Source: Kumtagia sp052180275 (GTDB lineage Bacteria; Pseudomonadota; Alphaproteobacteria; Rhizobiales; Rhizobiaceae). From it: 64,000 nt of DNA. Position 1 is the stretch's first letter; each line of letters starts with the position of its first letter. Below are positions 17,926 through 27,135 of this stretch, in pieces. The notes under the pieces are model-generated. The model saw only the letters and a program-made list of their open reading frames with translations. It was not told where the DNA came from and ran no database searches. The stretch spans positions 3,038,001-3,102,000 of the forward strand of contig NZ_CP197465.1 in assembly GCF_052180275.1 (NCBI RefSeq). Direction: 5' to 3'. The position numbers and the translations under genes were made by a program.

Positions 17926-17950
17926 AGGCTCCCTCCCGGGGGCCTTTTTT
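17926..17950 (+). terminator. ilvBN attenuator terminator
   Basis: 8-bp stem 17926-17933 with 17938-17945 (one T-G pair), loop TCCC, followed by a run of T to 17950. It lies 34 bases after the leader stop and 68 bases before ilvB. The preceding 17871-17918 structure is the likely pause or protector stem. Confidence 0.8.
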
Positions 17951-18017
17951 ATTGCCCTCAACACGACTAAACGACCAGCACACGCCGACGAAGGCGAGAA
18001 CAGACGGGACTGCAGCG

Positions 18018-19808
18018 ATGACGAGCATGGCAAAGATCGAAACCGGCAGGCGCGAGATGACGGGCGCCGAAATGGTCGTCCAGGCGCTCAAGGACAATGG
18101 CGTCGAGCATCTGTTCGGCTATCCAGGCGGCGCGGTTTTGCCGATTTACGACGAGCTTTTCCAGCAGGAGGATGTTCAGCACATCCTCGTCCGCCACGAG
18201 CAGGGGGCGGGGCACGCCGCGGAGGGTTACGCCCGCTCGACCGGCAAGGCCGGCGTCATGCTGGTGACCTCGGGGCCAGGCGCCACCAACGCGGTGACGC
18301 CGCTGCAGGACGCGCTGATGGATTCGATCCCGCTGGTTTGCCTGACCGGGCAGGTGCCGACCTCGTTGATCGGTTCCGACGCTTTTCAGGAATGCGACAC
18401 CGTCGGCATCACGCGGCCCTGCACAAAACACAACTGGCTGGTGAAGGACGTCAACGATCTTTCGCGCATCATCCACGAGGCTTTCCACGTCGCCACCACC
18501 GGCCGGCCTGGCCCCGTGGTCGTCGACATCCCGAAGGACGTGCAGTTCGCCAAGGGCATCTACACGCCGCCGCAGACGGCGCCGCGCATGAGCTACCAGC
18601 CGAAGGTGCAGGGCGACCTGGAGAGGATCAAGGAGGCGGTGGCGCTGCTGGCTTCGGCGAAGAAGCCGGTCATTTATAGCGGCGGCGGCGTCATCAATTC
18701 CGGTCCGGAGGCGAGCCACCTGCTGCGCGAGTTGGTCGACCTGACCGGCTTCCCGATCACCTCGACGCTGATGGGGCTCGGCGCCTATCCGGCGAGCGGC
18801 AAGAATTGGCTCGGCATGCTCGGCATGCATGGCACCTACGAAGCCAATCTGGCAATGCACGATTGTGACGTGATGCTGTGCGTCGGCGCGCGTTTCGACG
18901 ACCGCATCACAGGGCGCCTCACCGCCTTCTCGCCGAACTCCAAGAAGATTCACATCGACATCGATCCGTCCTCGATCAACAAGAACGTGCGCGCCGACGT
19001 GCCTATCATCGGCGATGTCGGGCGCGTGCTGGAAGATCTGGTGCGGCTGTGGCGGGCGACGGCGAAAACCGACAAAAAGTCCCTCTATCCGTGGTGGGAG
19101 CAGATCGCGCGCTGGCGGGCGCGGGATTCGCTCGCCTACAAGCCGAACGACGACGTGATCATGCCGCAATATGCGATCCAGCGGCTGTTCGATCTGACGC
19201 GCGACAAGGACGTCTACATCACCACCGAAGTTGGCCAGCACCAGATGTGGGCGGCCCAGCATTTCCATTTCGACAAGCCGAACCGCTGGATGACCTCGGG
19301 CGGGCTGGGCACGATGGGTTACGGCCTGCCGGCCGCACTCGGCGTGCAGATAGCCCATCCCAACTCGCTGGTCATCGACATCGCTGGCGACGCTTCCGTG
19401 CAGATGACGATGCAGGAGATGAGCTGCGCGGTGCAGTACGAGGCGCCGATAAAAATCTTCATCCTGAACAACCAGTATATGGGCATGGTACGGCAGTGGC
19501 AGCAGCTTCTGCACGGTAACCGGCTGTCGCATTCCTACACCGAGGCGATGCCGGATTTCGTGCTGATGGCGCAGGCCTATGGTGCGCATGGAATCCGCTG
19601 CGAGAAGCCGGGCGATCTCGACGACGCAATCCAGGAGATGATCGACGTGAAAAAGCCGGTGCTGTTCGACTGCCGTGTGGCGAACCTCGCCAACTGTTTC
19701 CCGATGATCCCGTCCGGCAAGGCGCATAACGAGATGCTGTTGCCGGACGAGGCGACCGACGAGGCGGTCGCTAATGCGATCGACGCCAAGGGTCGGGAAC
19801 TGGTGTAG
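18018..19808 (+). CDS. ilvB: Acetolactate synthase large subunit
   Basis: 596 residues, the usual length. It condenses pyruvate with pyruvate or 2-oxobutyrate, the first common step of valine, leucine and isoleucine synthesis, using ThDP, Mg and FAD. Visible motifs: FGYPGGAVLP near the N-terminus, the catalytic Glu in HEQGAGHAAEGYAR, SGPGATN, and the ThDP motif starting GDASVQM and ending LNNQYMG. I chose ATG 18018; an in-frame ATG lies four codons later. The gene is preceded by the leader peptide and attenuator and followed after 83 bases by the regulatory subunit. Confidence 0.96.
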   Translation: MTSMAKIETGRREMTGAEMVVQALKDNGVEHLFGYPGGAVLPIYDELFQQEDVQHILVRHEQGAGHAAEGYARSTGKAGVMLVTSGPGATNAVTPLQDALMDSIPLVCLTGQVPTSLIGSDAFQECDTVGITRPCTKHNWLVKDVNDLSRIIHEAFHVATTGRPGPVVVDIPKDVQFAKGIYTPPQTAPRMSYQPKVQGDLERIKEAVALLASAKKPVIYSGGGVINSGPEASHLLRELVDLTGFPITSTLMGLGAYPASGKNWLGMLGMHGTYEANLAMHDCDVMLCVGARFDDRITGRLTAFSPNSKKIHIDIDPSSINKNVRADVPIIGDVGRVLEDLVRLWRATAKTDKKSLYPWWEQIARWRARDSLAYKPNDDVIMPQYAIQRLFDLTRDKDVYITTEVGQHQMWAAQHFHFDKPNRWMTSGGLGTMGYGLPAALGVQIAHPNSLVIDIAGDASVQMTMQEMSCAVQYEAPIKIFILNNQYMGMVRQWQQLLHGNRLSHSYTEAMPDFVLMAQAYGAHGIRCEKPGDLDDAIQEMIDVKKPVLFDCRVANLANCFPMIPSGKAHNEMLLPDEATDEAVANAIDAKGRELV

Positions 19809-19891
19809 CCCTGGATTGCGGGCCGCTCGTGACTGGCGGCCCATTTCATTCCGCAAGAAAGTTCAGTCTGTCCGCGAAAGCAAATTTCATC

Positions 19892-20464
19892 ATGAACGCC
19901 CAGCTTCAGCCCACCGGCTCCGCCTATTTCATCGCCCGCGAGACGGAGCGTCCCGAAACGCATACGCTGTCGGTGCTGGTCGACAACGAGCCGGGCGTGC
20001 TCGCCCGCGTCATCGGCCTGTTCTCGGGGCGCGGCTACAACATCGAAAGTCTTACGGTTTCGGAGACCGAGCATGAAAAGCATCTGTCGCGCATCACCGT
20101 GGTGACGCGCGGCACGCCGCATGTTCTCGAGCAGATCAAACATCAGCTCGAACGCATCGTGCCGGTGCACCGTGTGGTCGACCTGTCGGTCAGGGCCGGC
20201 GAACTCGGACAGGACAAGCCGCTGGCGCGCGAACTGGCGCTGATCAAGGTCGCAGGAACTGGCGACGAGCGCGTCGAGGCGCTGCGGCTGGCCGAGGCGT
20301 TCCGGGCGAAGGTGATCGACGCCAATACCGAGCATTTCATCTTCGAGATCACCGGCGCCGTCACCAAGATCGAGCAGTTCATCGCCATCATGAAGCCGCT
20401 CGGGCTAGTCGAGGTCTGCCGCACCGGCGTGGCGGCGATGAACCGCGGCCCGCAGGGGATGTAA
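19892..20464 (+). CDS. ilvN: Acetolactate synthase small (regulatory) subunit
   Basis: 190 residues. An N-terminal ACT domain (HTLSVLVDNEPGVLARV, then FSGRGYNIESLTV) binds valine for feedback control; the C-terminal half is the ALS_ss_C domain. The protein activates IlvB and makes the complex valine-sensitive. ATG 19892 agrees with family starts; the ribosome site is weak. It is co-transcribed with ilvB. Its stop is three bases from the end of the convergent cyclase gene. Confidence 0.95.
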   Translation: MNAQLQPTGSAYFIARETERPETHTLSVLVDNEPGVLARVIGLFSGRGYNIESLTVSETEHEKHLSRITVVTRGTPHVLEQIKHQLERIVPVHRVVDLSVRAGELGQDKPLARELALIKVAGTGDERVEALRLAEAFRAKVIDANTEHFIFEITGAVTKIEQFIAIMKPLGLVEVCRTGVAAMNRGPQGM

Positions 20465-20467
20465 CTC

Positions 20468-21694
20468 CTATCGGTTCTGAAGGATCGCCGGATCGAGGGT
20501 GTAGAGATGCTTGGCGCTGCCGACGCCGCGCAGTGCGAAACGTCCCACCGACACGAAATCGGTGCGCTCCTCCTCGGGCAGCAGGCTGATAAATTCGGAC
20601 GAGCACAGGATCCGGCGATCAACCGAATGGCACATGGCCGCGATGCGGCTCACTTCGTTGACGGCCGGACCGACAACCGTGAAATCGAGGCGGTCGGGGC
20701 TGCCGATATTGCCGTAGTAAACATCGCCGAAATGGACGCCGAGATGGACATTCGCGGTCGGCAACCCCTCGGCTGCGCGCCTGTCTGACAGATCGCGCAG
20801 CTTTTGTCCCAGTGCTCGCCCCGCGGTCATCGCGGCCATGGAGGCGTCCTTCAGATCAGGACCGGAGAAGATCGCCAGCACGCCGTCGCCGATCAGCTTC
20901 AATACGTCGCCGCCGGCATCGTGCACGGAGCCAATCACCGCCTCTGCGTAGTCGTTCAGCAGGCTTATCATCTGGTCCCATGGCACCTCCTCCGAAAGCC
21001 GTGTGTAGCCGGTAAGGTCTGAGAACCACAGGACTGCGCTGATCTTCTCGACGCGGCCGCGAACGATGCCGCCCTGCAGCACGCGGCGGCCGGGGTCGCG
21101 GCCGAGATATGTTTCTACCAGCGTATTGGCGAGCCGCGTCTGGGCCGCCAGGCGAAGCGCCAGCGCAAGCTGGGTGGTGAGCCTTTTGAGCGCGTCAATG
21201 TCGGGATCGCTGAATCCTTGCGGCGCGGCGGTTGTCCATCTGGCGTAGAATCCGTCTGCGTCCTCCACGCTTGGCGCATCGCGCAATCGATGGACAACAG
21301 CGAGATGGTCTGTCTGGCCGGCTACCCGCAATTCTTCGAGTTGCGGGTAGCCCAAGGTCTCGCCATCAACCAGGCGGCAGCGCATATAGGTTTCGCCGTC
21401 TCGCAACATGTGAAAGAAAGGATTGCGCTGCCAACTCTCCCAATTTGCGTCGTCGTTGCGGATGGGCTGAAATTCGTTGTCGCGAAAATTGGCCCCAGGG
21501 TCTTCTTCCCAAATCAAGGCTCGGCCCTCGTAGAGCGGATGCAATGTGTCGATGATGACGAGCCCGCCGCTGAGAAGGCAACCCGCGGCGATGCATCGTT
21601 GCGAGAAACCGCGTACGAGTGAGGCTTCGTCCGCGCCAGCCAAACCGGTCTGCGCCAACCAGTCTAGAATCGAGTCAACGGATTCAGGCAGCAT
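20468..21694 (-). CDS. Class III adenylate/guanylate cyclase
   Basis: 408 residues. The C-terminal catalytic domain has FSDLTGY (224-230, first metal Asp226), the second metal Asp in IGDGVLAIF (about 270), and a LDFTVVGPAVNEVSR stretch with the Asp-Phe-Thr triad and the Asn/Arg that contact the base and transition state. That Asp favours ATP over GTP. The N-terminal 200 residues have no recognised domain and no membrane segment; they may be a sensor. Family members make cAMP in the cytosol. Rhizobial genomes carry many such cyclases, so the specific role is open. Confidence 0.88.
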   Translation of the reverse strand: MLPESVDSILDWLAQTGLAGADEASLVRGFSQRCIAAGCLLSGGLVIIDTLHPLYEGRALIWEEDPGANFRDNEFQPIRNDDANWESWQRNPFFHMLRDGETYMRCRLVDGETLGYPQLEELRVAGQTDHLAVVHRLRDAPSVEDADGFYARWTTAAPQGFSDPDIDALKRLTTQLALALRLAAQTRLANTLVETYLGRDPGRRVLQGGIVRGRVEKISAVLWFSDLTGYTRLSEEVPWDQMISLLNDYAEAVIGSVHDAGGDVLKLIGDGVLAIFSGPDLKDASMAAMTAGRALGQKLRDLSDRRAAEGLPTANVHLGVHFGDVYYGNIGSPDRLDFTVVGPAVNEVSRIAAMCHSVDRRILCSSEFISLLPEEERTDFVSVGRFALRGVGSAKHLYTLDPAILQNR

Positions 21695-21844
21695 CGAATC
21701 TTGTTAGCACGGCGGTGGGATGGGCGAAATCGATCCTGCCAGTTTGTGTAGGCTCGTTGGACAGCAGCCGAGAATATTGTCTCGATTACAAGTTAGAGAT
21801 CGACCGGTTGCCGTTAATAGGTCAGTATAACTGACGCATTTCGC

Positions 21845-22453
21845 ATGTTGTCACCGATGCCCTACGATACGTTTCTCGCTCTGCTAGTCTACGCCTTCGT
21901 CACCTCGATCTCGCCGGGGCCGAACAATCTCATGCTGCTGGCGTCCGGCGTGAATTTCGGCTTCGTGCGGACGATCCCGCATATGGTGGGGATCGCCATC
22001 GGCTTCCTCGTGCTTCTCTTGGCGGTGGGCTTCGGGCTGGGCGCCATCCTGACCGCTTTCCCAGCGCTGGAACTGGCATTGAAGGTCGCAGGCGGGGCCT
22101 ATCTGCTTTATCTCGCCTGGAAGATCGCGATATCGCGGACGCTCGGCAATGCCGGCGACGGCAAGGCGCGGCCGATGACGTTCCTGGAAGCGGCCGCGTT
22201 CCAATGGGTCAATCCGAAGGCCTGGGCGATGGCGGTCGGCGCGATGTCGCTGTACACCAATCATGCGCAGCCTTTCCTGTCGGTGCTGGTCATCGGCTTC
22301 GCCTTTGCCGCAGTGAATTTCCCGAGCGTCTCGACCTGGGCGGGTTTTGGCGTGGCATTGCGCGGGTTCCTCGATGATCCGGTCCGGCTTAAGTGGTTCA
22401 ATATCGCCATGGGATTATTGCTGGCGGCCACGCTGTGGCCGATGCTCCGATAG
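21845..22453 (+). CDS. LysE/RhtB family amino acid exporter
   Basis: 202 residues with about five to six membrane segments and the family signature SISPGPNNLMLLASG near residue 22 plus FQWVNPKAWAMA at about 118. Family members export lysine, homoserine/threonine or related metabolites by proton exchange. ATG 21845 and ATG 21857 are both in frame; the second (MPYDTF) is equally plausible. Single-gene unit. Confidence 0.88.
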   Translation: MLSPMPYDTFLALLVYAFVTSISPGPNNLMLLASGVNFGFVRTIPHMVGIAIGFLVLLLAVGFGLGAILTAFPALELALKVAGGAYLLYLAWKIAISRTLGNAGDGKARPMTFLEAAAFQWVNPKAWAMAVGAMSLYTNHAQPFLSVLVIGFAFAAVNFPSVSTWAGFGVALRGFLDDPVRLKWFNIAMGLLLAATLWPMLR

Positions 22454-22542
22454 TCCAAGCACGCCGGCACTGGCTATTAAATGTTCTTAATGTAGCCTGA
22501 AGGCCGCTGTTCGGCCTCTCCGCGCGACTATCTATCGGGGAC

Positions 22543-23826
22543 ATGACCCTGGCGCAGACGAATCCGCCGGGCCGCCAGTTGCGGGATCCCCGAACGATGC
22601 GTCGCAAAGCCTTGTTTTCGATGCTCCTGCTTGCCTGCGCCGTTGCGGCGCTGCTGGCCGCGTCGCCGTCGACATTAGGCAAGGTGCGCCAGATGATCGG
22701 TCTCGATCATGCCGCCCCGACCGGCGGACGCCAAAGGCAGCAGGCTGCAACCGTCACCACGGCGACGGCGACGACAGCGGATTTCCCGATCCGTCGCTAT
22801 GCGATCGGGTTTGTCGTTTCTCCGGCGGTGGTCGAGGTCGGCGCGCGGGTTTCGAGCCAGGTCACCGCGATCGAGGTCAAGGACGGGCAGATGGTGGCGG
22901 CCGGCGACGTGCTGATCCGGCTCGACGATCGCGAGCTTAAGGCGGCAGTCGACCGCGACCAGGCGACGCTTGACAAGGACCAGGCGCTGCAGGTCAGCGC
23001 ACAGGCCGACCTTGTGCGGGCGAGGGACCTTGCCAACGACAAGTCGGGTACCCAGCAGGCCTACGACCAGGCGCTCGCGGCCGAAAAATCGGCGGCGGCG
23101 ACCGTGGCGGCAGACCAGGCGGCGATCGACGCCGACCAGGTGCAGCTCGAATTCGCGACCATCACCGCGCCGATCGCCGGCAGGTTGGGGCAGGTGAACA
23201 CGACGGTCGGCGACCTTGTTGGCCCGAATACCGGCGGCACGGCCATACAGGCGCTGGTGACGGTCACCCAGATGGACCCGCTGGAGGTGCAGTTCACCCT
23301 GCCCGAAAGTGAACTCGCCCTGCTGCAGAAGGGGCTGGCGTCGCCATCGCCGCCGACGGTCACGCTGCACAAGGACGGCGACCCGACGCCGATCGGCACG
23401 GGCACTGTGGATTTCGTCGATTCCAGCGTCGACACCGCGTCCGGCACCATCTCGGTGAAGGCCACCGTCCCCAATCCTGGCTTGACGCTATGGCCCGGCC
23501 AATATGCCGACATCATCGTGGAAGCCGGCGTGATGCCGGGGCTGGTGTCCATCCCGACCGTCGCCGTTCAGGCGGGCCAGCAGGGTCCGTTCGTGTTCGT
23601 GGTCAAGCCCGACGAGACGGTAACGATCCGACAGGTGACGATCGCGGTGAACCAGGGCGTGAACAGCGCCGTCAGCGAGGGTCTGAAGAGCGGCGAAAAG
23701 GTAGTGGTCGAGGGGCAGATACGTCTGACCGAGGGGGTGAAGATCCGGGAGGGCAAGGCCGGCGACACGGCAGGGCAGAGCGAGCCCGCCGCGGCTTCGG
23801 CAAACTCCGGCGGCACAAGCCCATGA
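22543..23826 (+). CDS. RND efflux periplasmic adaptor (membrane fusion protein)
   Basis: 427 residues. One N-terminal membrane segment (about 21-45), then HlyD/AcrA-type barrel-sandwich halves (VVEVGARVSSQVTAIEVKDGQMV) around a coiled-coil hairpin rich in Ala/Asp, then a beta-barrel and membrane-proximal domain, ending in a low-complexity tail. It links the inner-membrane pump to an outer-membrane channel. Its stop overlaps the pump start (ATGA at 23823-23826), so the two are coupled. No TolC-like gene or regulator is adjacent. Confidence 0.9.
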   Translation: MTLAQTNPPGRQLRDPRTMRRKALFSMLLLACAVAALLAASPSTLGKVRQMIGLDHAAPTGGRQRQQAATVTTATATTADFPIRRYAIGFVVSPAVVEVGARVSSQVTAIEVKDGQMVAAGDVLIRLDDRELKAAVDRDQATLDKDQALQVSAQADLVRARDLANDKSGTQQAYDQALAAEKSAAATVAADQAAIDADQVQLEFATITAPIAGRLGQVNTTVGDLVGPNTGGTAIQALVTVTQMDPLEVQFTLPESELALLQKGLASPSPPTVTLHKDGDPTPIGTGTVDFVDSSVDTASGTISVKATVPNPGLTLWPGQYADIIVEAGVMPGLVSIPTVAVQAGQQGPFVFVVKPDETVTIRQVTIAVNQGVNSAVSEGLKSGEKVVVEGQIRLTEGVKIREGKAGDTAGQSEPAAASANSGGTSP

Positions 23827-26800
23827 TCTTCGAATTCTGCATCCGCCGGCCGGTCGCGACGCTGCTGATGTCGTTCGCACTCGTCCTGGGCGGGCTGTTC
23901 GCCTACAAGTTCCTGCCGGTGGCAGCGCTCCCCAGCGCCGAGTTCCCGGTGGTCAACGTCTCGGCGCAACTGGCGGGCGCTTCACCCGAGACCATGGCGA
24001 CTTCGGTGGCGACACCGCTGATAAAACAGTTCGCCACGATTGCCGGCATCGATTCGATATCGACCACCAATTCGCTGGGCTCGACCTCCATCGCCATCCA
24101 GTTCGTGCTCAACCGTGACATCGACGCGGCGGCGGCCGATGTGCAGGCGGCGATCGCCCGCACGTTGAAGACTCTGCCGCCGCAAATGACCAGCCCGCCG
24201 AGCTATCGAAAAGTCAATCCGGCCGACCAGCCGATCCTGCTGATGGCGCTGGTCAGCGATACGGTGCCGCTCACCGATCTCGACGCCTTCGCCCAGAACG
24301 TGATTTCGCCGTCGCTGTCCACCATCGACGGCGTCGCGCAGGTGTCGATCTTCGGCAGCCAGAAATTCGCGGTGCGCATCCAGATCGACCCGACGGCGCT
24401 GGCGGCGCGCGGCATCGCCATCGACACGCTGCAGAACGCCGTGGCGCTCGCCAACAGCAACACGCCGCTCGGCACGCTCACCAACGACCGCCAGCAACTG
24501 ACCATCACCGCCGACACGCAACTCGACAATGCGGCCGCCTTCTCCGACCTGATCATCGCCACCCGCGACGGGCATCCGGTGCGGCTCGGCGAGGTGACGC
24601 GGGTGATCGACTCGGTCGAGGTTGACACCACGGCAAGCTGGTACAACGGCACGCGTGCCATCCTGCTCGCCGTGCAGCGCCAGCCGGACGCCAACACCGT
24701 CGACGTGGTCGACCGGGTCAAGGCGATGCTGCCGTCCTTCAACGACCAGTTACCGGCGGCGGCGAGCATAAAGCTGCTTAACGACCGCTCCACTTCGATC
24801 CGCTCGGCGGTGACCGACGTGCAGTTCACGCTGGGCCTCACCATCGTGCTGGTCATTGCGGTGATCTTCCTGTTCCTGCGGCGGGTGACGGCCACGATCA
24901 TCCCCGCCGTTGCCGTGCCGATCTCGCTGATCGCAACGCTGGGGGCGATGTATCTGTTCGGCTTCTCCATCGACAACATCTCGCTGATGGGCCTGACGCT
25001 GGCCGTCGGACTGGTCATCGACGACGCCATCGTCATGCTGGAGAACATCGTCCGCCACATGGAGGAGGAGGGGCTGTCGGCCTTCGACGCAGCGATCAAG
25101 GGCGCGCGCGAGATCGGCTTCACCATCGTCTCGATCTCGATCTCGCTGGTAGCGGTGTTCATCCCGGTGCTGCTGATGGGCGGCGTGGTCGGCCGCATCT
25201 TCAACGAATTCGCCGTGGTGGTGACGGTGGCGATTCTTGCTTCGATGTTCGTGTCGCTGACCTTGACGCCGATGCTGTGTTCTAGGCTGATCAGGGTGGA
25301 GAAGAAGGCCGGGGAGGGGACTGATGCAGAAACGGATGCCCCCTCCACCGCCTTCGGCGGTCCCCCTCCCCCGCTTCGCAAGGGAGGATTCGCAGCGGAG
25401 CCGGTTGATCCTCCCCCGTTTACGGGGAAGGGGGACCACGCGAAGCGTGGTGGAGGGGGCTTCTTCCTGCGCGGCTACGACCGGATGCTGCGTGTCTGCC
25501 TGCGTTTTCGGCCGCTCGTCGTGCTGGTCTTCTTCGCAACGACGGCACTGTCCGTTTGGCTGCTTATGGTATCGCCAAAAGGGTTTTTCCCGCAGGAGGA
25601 CATCGGGCAGCTCTCGGTCACCACCGAGGCGCGGCAGGATGTTTCCTTCGACGCCATGGTCAGGCTGCAGGCTGAGGTGGCTGACGTCTTCGAGCACTCG
25701 CCCTATGTCGGCAATATCGCTTCGTCGGTTGGCGGCGGCGGGGGAGGCGGGTCGACGCCGATGAATAACGGCCGCCTGTTCGTCGAGCTGAAGCCCAAAG
25801 ACCAGCGGCCCGACCTGGAGAAGGTGCTTGCCGATCTGCGCCGCCAGCTTGCCGAGATACCCGGCATCAACACCTACATGGTGCCGGTGCAGAACTTGAA
25901 CATCGGCACGCGCGCTTCCAAGAGCCAGTATCAGCTTGTGGTGCAAGGACTGGATACGGACGCCACGGATCTGTGGGCGCAAAAGCTTGCGGACGCGATG
26001 AGCGGCGACCGCCGAACCTTCGTTGACGTGACGACCGACCTCACCAACAACGCCTTGCAGGCGACGCTGGTGATCGACCGCGACAAGGCGGCGTCGCTCG
26101 GCATCGACGCCGATACTTTGCGCTCGACGCTCTATGGCGGCTTCGGCACCGAGCAGATTTCGACTATCTACGGCTCCGCCGACAGCTACCAGGTCATCCT
26201 CGAACTCGATCCTCAGATCGACTGGACGCCGGAGCGCATCCAGGGAATTCGCGTGCGCACCGCCAGCGGCAGCCTGGTGCCGATCGGCGCCTTCGGCCAT
26301 GTCGACCGCACCGCCGGGCCACTGACGGTCAATCAGCTCGGCCAGCTTCCGGCGGTGACGATCTCCTACAATTTGCCGCAAGGCGTGGCGCTGGGCGACT
26401 CGGTCACCCGCATCAACGCGCTCAAGCAACAGATCGACATGCCGCCGGCGATATCGACCACCTTTGCCGGCACGGCCAAGACGGTTCAGGATTCGCTCGC
26501 CAACCAGGGTTTTCTGATCGGCGGGGCGATCCTGACGATCTACATCGTGCTCGGCATCCTCTACGAAAGCTTCATCCACCCGCTGACCATCCTCACCGGC
26601 CTGCCGTCGGCCGTGCTCGGCGCGTTGCTGGCGCTGATGTTGGCCGGCATGGACGTGTCGATCATCGCCATCATCGGCATCCTGATGCTGATCGGCATCG
26701 TCAAGAAGAACGGCATCATGATGATTGACGTGGCGCTGAACCTCAGGCGCGAGGGCATGGCGCCGGACGACGCCATCCACCGCGCCTGCCTGATGCGCTT

Positions 26801-27035
26801 CCGGCCGATCATGATGACCACACTTGCAGCCCTCATGGGTACGCTGCCGATCGCGCTCGGCGCCGGTGCCAGCGCCGAACTGCGCCAGCCGCTGGGCGTC
26901 GCGGTGGTCGGCGGACTGGTCGTCTCGCAGGCGCTGACGCTGTTCATCACGCCGGTGATCTATATCTACATGGAGCAGTTTTCGGGCTGGCTGCTGGGGC
27001 TTTCGCCGTCGCGATCCGGCCAGCGGATCGCATAG
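23823..27035 (+). CDS. RND multidrug efflux permease with in-frame palindromic insertion
   Basis: 1,070 residues, AcrB/MdtC family. TM1 is RRPVATLLMSFALVLGG; the paired Asp of TM4 are in LVIDDAIVML and the TM10 Lys in GIVKKNGIMMID, so proton relay is intact. Residues 506-546 (Pro/Gly-rich) are encoded exactly by a 123-bp palindromic element (25338-25460) and sit between TM6 and TM7, the cytoplasmic linker, where an insert can be tolerated. A glycine run precedes STPMNN near residue 642. The start at ATG 23823 overlaps the adaptor stop. Drug range is not predictable. Confidence 0.92.
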   Translation: MIFEFCIRRPVATLLMSFALVLGGLFAYKFLPVAALPSAEFPVVNVSAQLAGASPETMATSVATPLIKQFATIAGIDSISTTNSLGSTSIAIQFVLNRDIDAAAADVQAAIARTLKTLPPQMTSPPSYRKVNPADQPILLMALVSDTVPLTDLDAFAQNVISPSLSTIDGVAQVSIFGSQKFAVRIQIDPTALAARGIAIDTLQNAVALANSNTPLGTLTNDRQQLTITADTQLDNAAAFSDLIIATRDGHPVRLGEVTRVIDSVEVDTTASWYNGTRAILLAVQRQPDANTVDVVDRVKAMLPSFNDQLPAAASIKLLNDRSTSIRSAVTDVQFTLGLTIVLVIAVIFLFLRRVTATIIPAVAVPISLIATLGAMYLFGFSIDNISLMGLTLAVGLVIDDAIVMLENIVRHMEEEGLSAFDAAIKGAREIGFTIVSISISLVAVFIPVLLMGGVVGRIFNEFAVVVTVAILASMFVSLTLTPMLCSRLIRVEKKAGEGTDAETDAPSTAFGGPPPPLRKGGFAAEPVDPPPFTGKGDHAKRGGGGFFLRGYDRMLRVCLRFRPLVVLVFFATTALSVWLLMVSPKGFFPQEDIGQLSVTTEARQDVSFDAMVRLQAEVADVFEHSPYVGNIASSVGGGGGGGSTPMNNGRLFVELKPKDQRPDLEKVLADLRRQLAEIPGINTYMVPVQNLNIGTRASKSQYQLVVQGLDTDATDLWAQKLADAMSGDRRTFVDVTTDLTNNALQATLVIDRDKAASLGIDADTLRSTLYGGFGTEQISTIYGSADSYQVILELDPQIDWTPERIQGIRVRTASGSLVPIGAFGHVDRTAGPLTVNQLGQLPAVTISYNLPQGVALGDSVTRINALKQQIDMPPAISTTFAGTAKTVQDSLANQGFLIGGAILTIYIVLGILYESFIHPLTILTGLPSAVLGALLALMLAGMDVSIIAIIGILMLIGIVKKNGIMMIDVALNLRREGMAPDDAIHRACLMRFRPIMMTTLAALMGTLPIALGAGASAELRQPLGVAVVGGLVVSQALTLFITPVIYIYMEQFSGWLLGLSPSRSGQRIA
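25338..25460. repeat. 123-bp palindromic element inserted in frame in the RND gene
   Basis: Perfect 12-bp terminal inverted repeat (25338-25349 and 25449-25460). Each arm carries its own hairpin, ACCGCC-TTC-GGCGGT at 25347-25361 and ACCACGC-GAA-GCGTGGT at 25435-25451, flanked by the shared GGTCCCCCT block. The hairpin stems differ in sequence but keep pairing. The centre has a further GGGAGGAT/ATCCTCCC pair. Length is 41 codons exactly, no stop in the used frame, and the element begins on a codon boundary. No target duplication is evident. Confidence 0.8.
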
Positions 27036-27135
27036 GGCCGTCTCTCATCTCTGCATTGAGCCACCGGCCGCTGGCGCAATTCCTCGCCGCTGGCGGCGAC
27101 TTGTTTACGCGCCGAACCAATCCTAAACTCACGGC

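Noticed and set aside
27084..27099. Small hairpin after the RND gene as a terminator
   Set aside because: Six-bp stem with a broken T tract; too weak to call.
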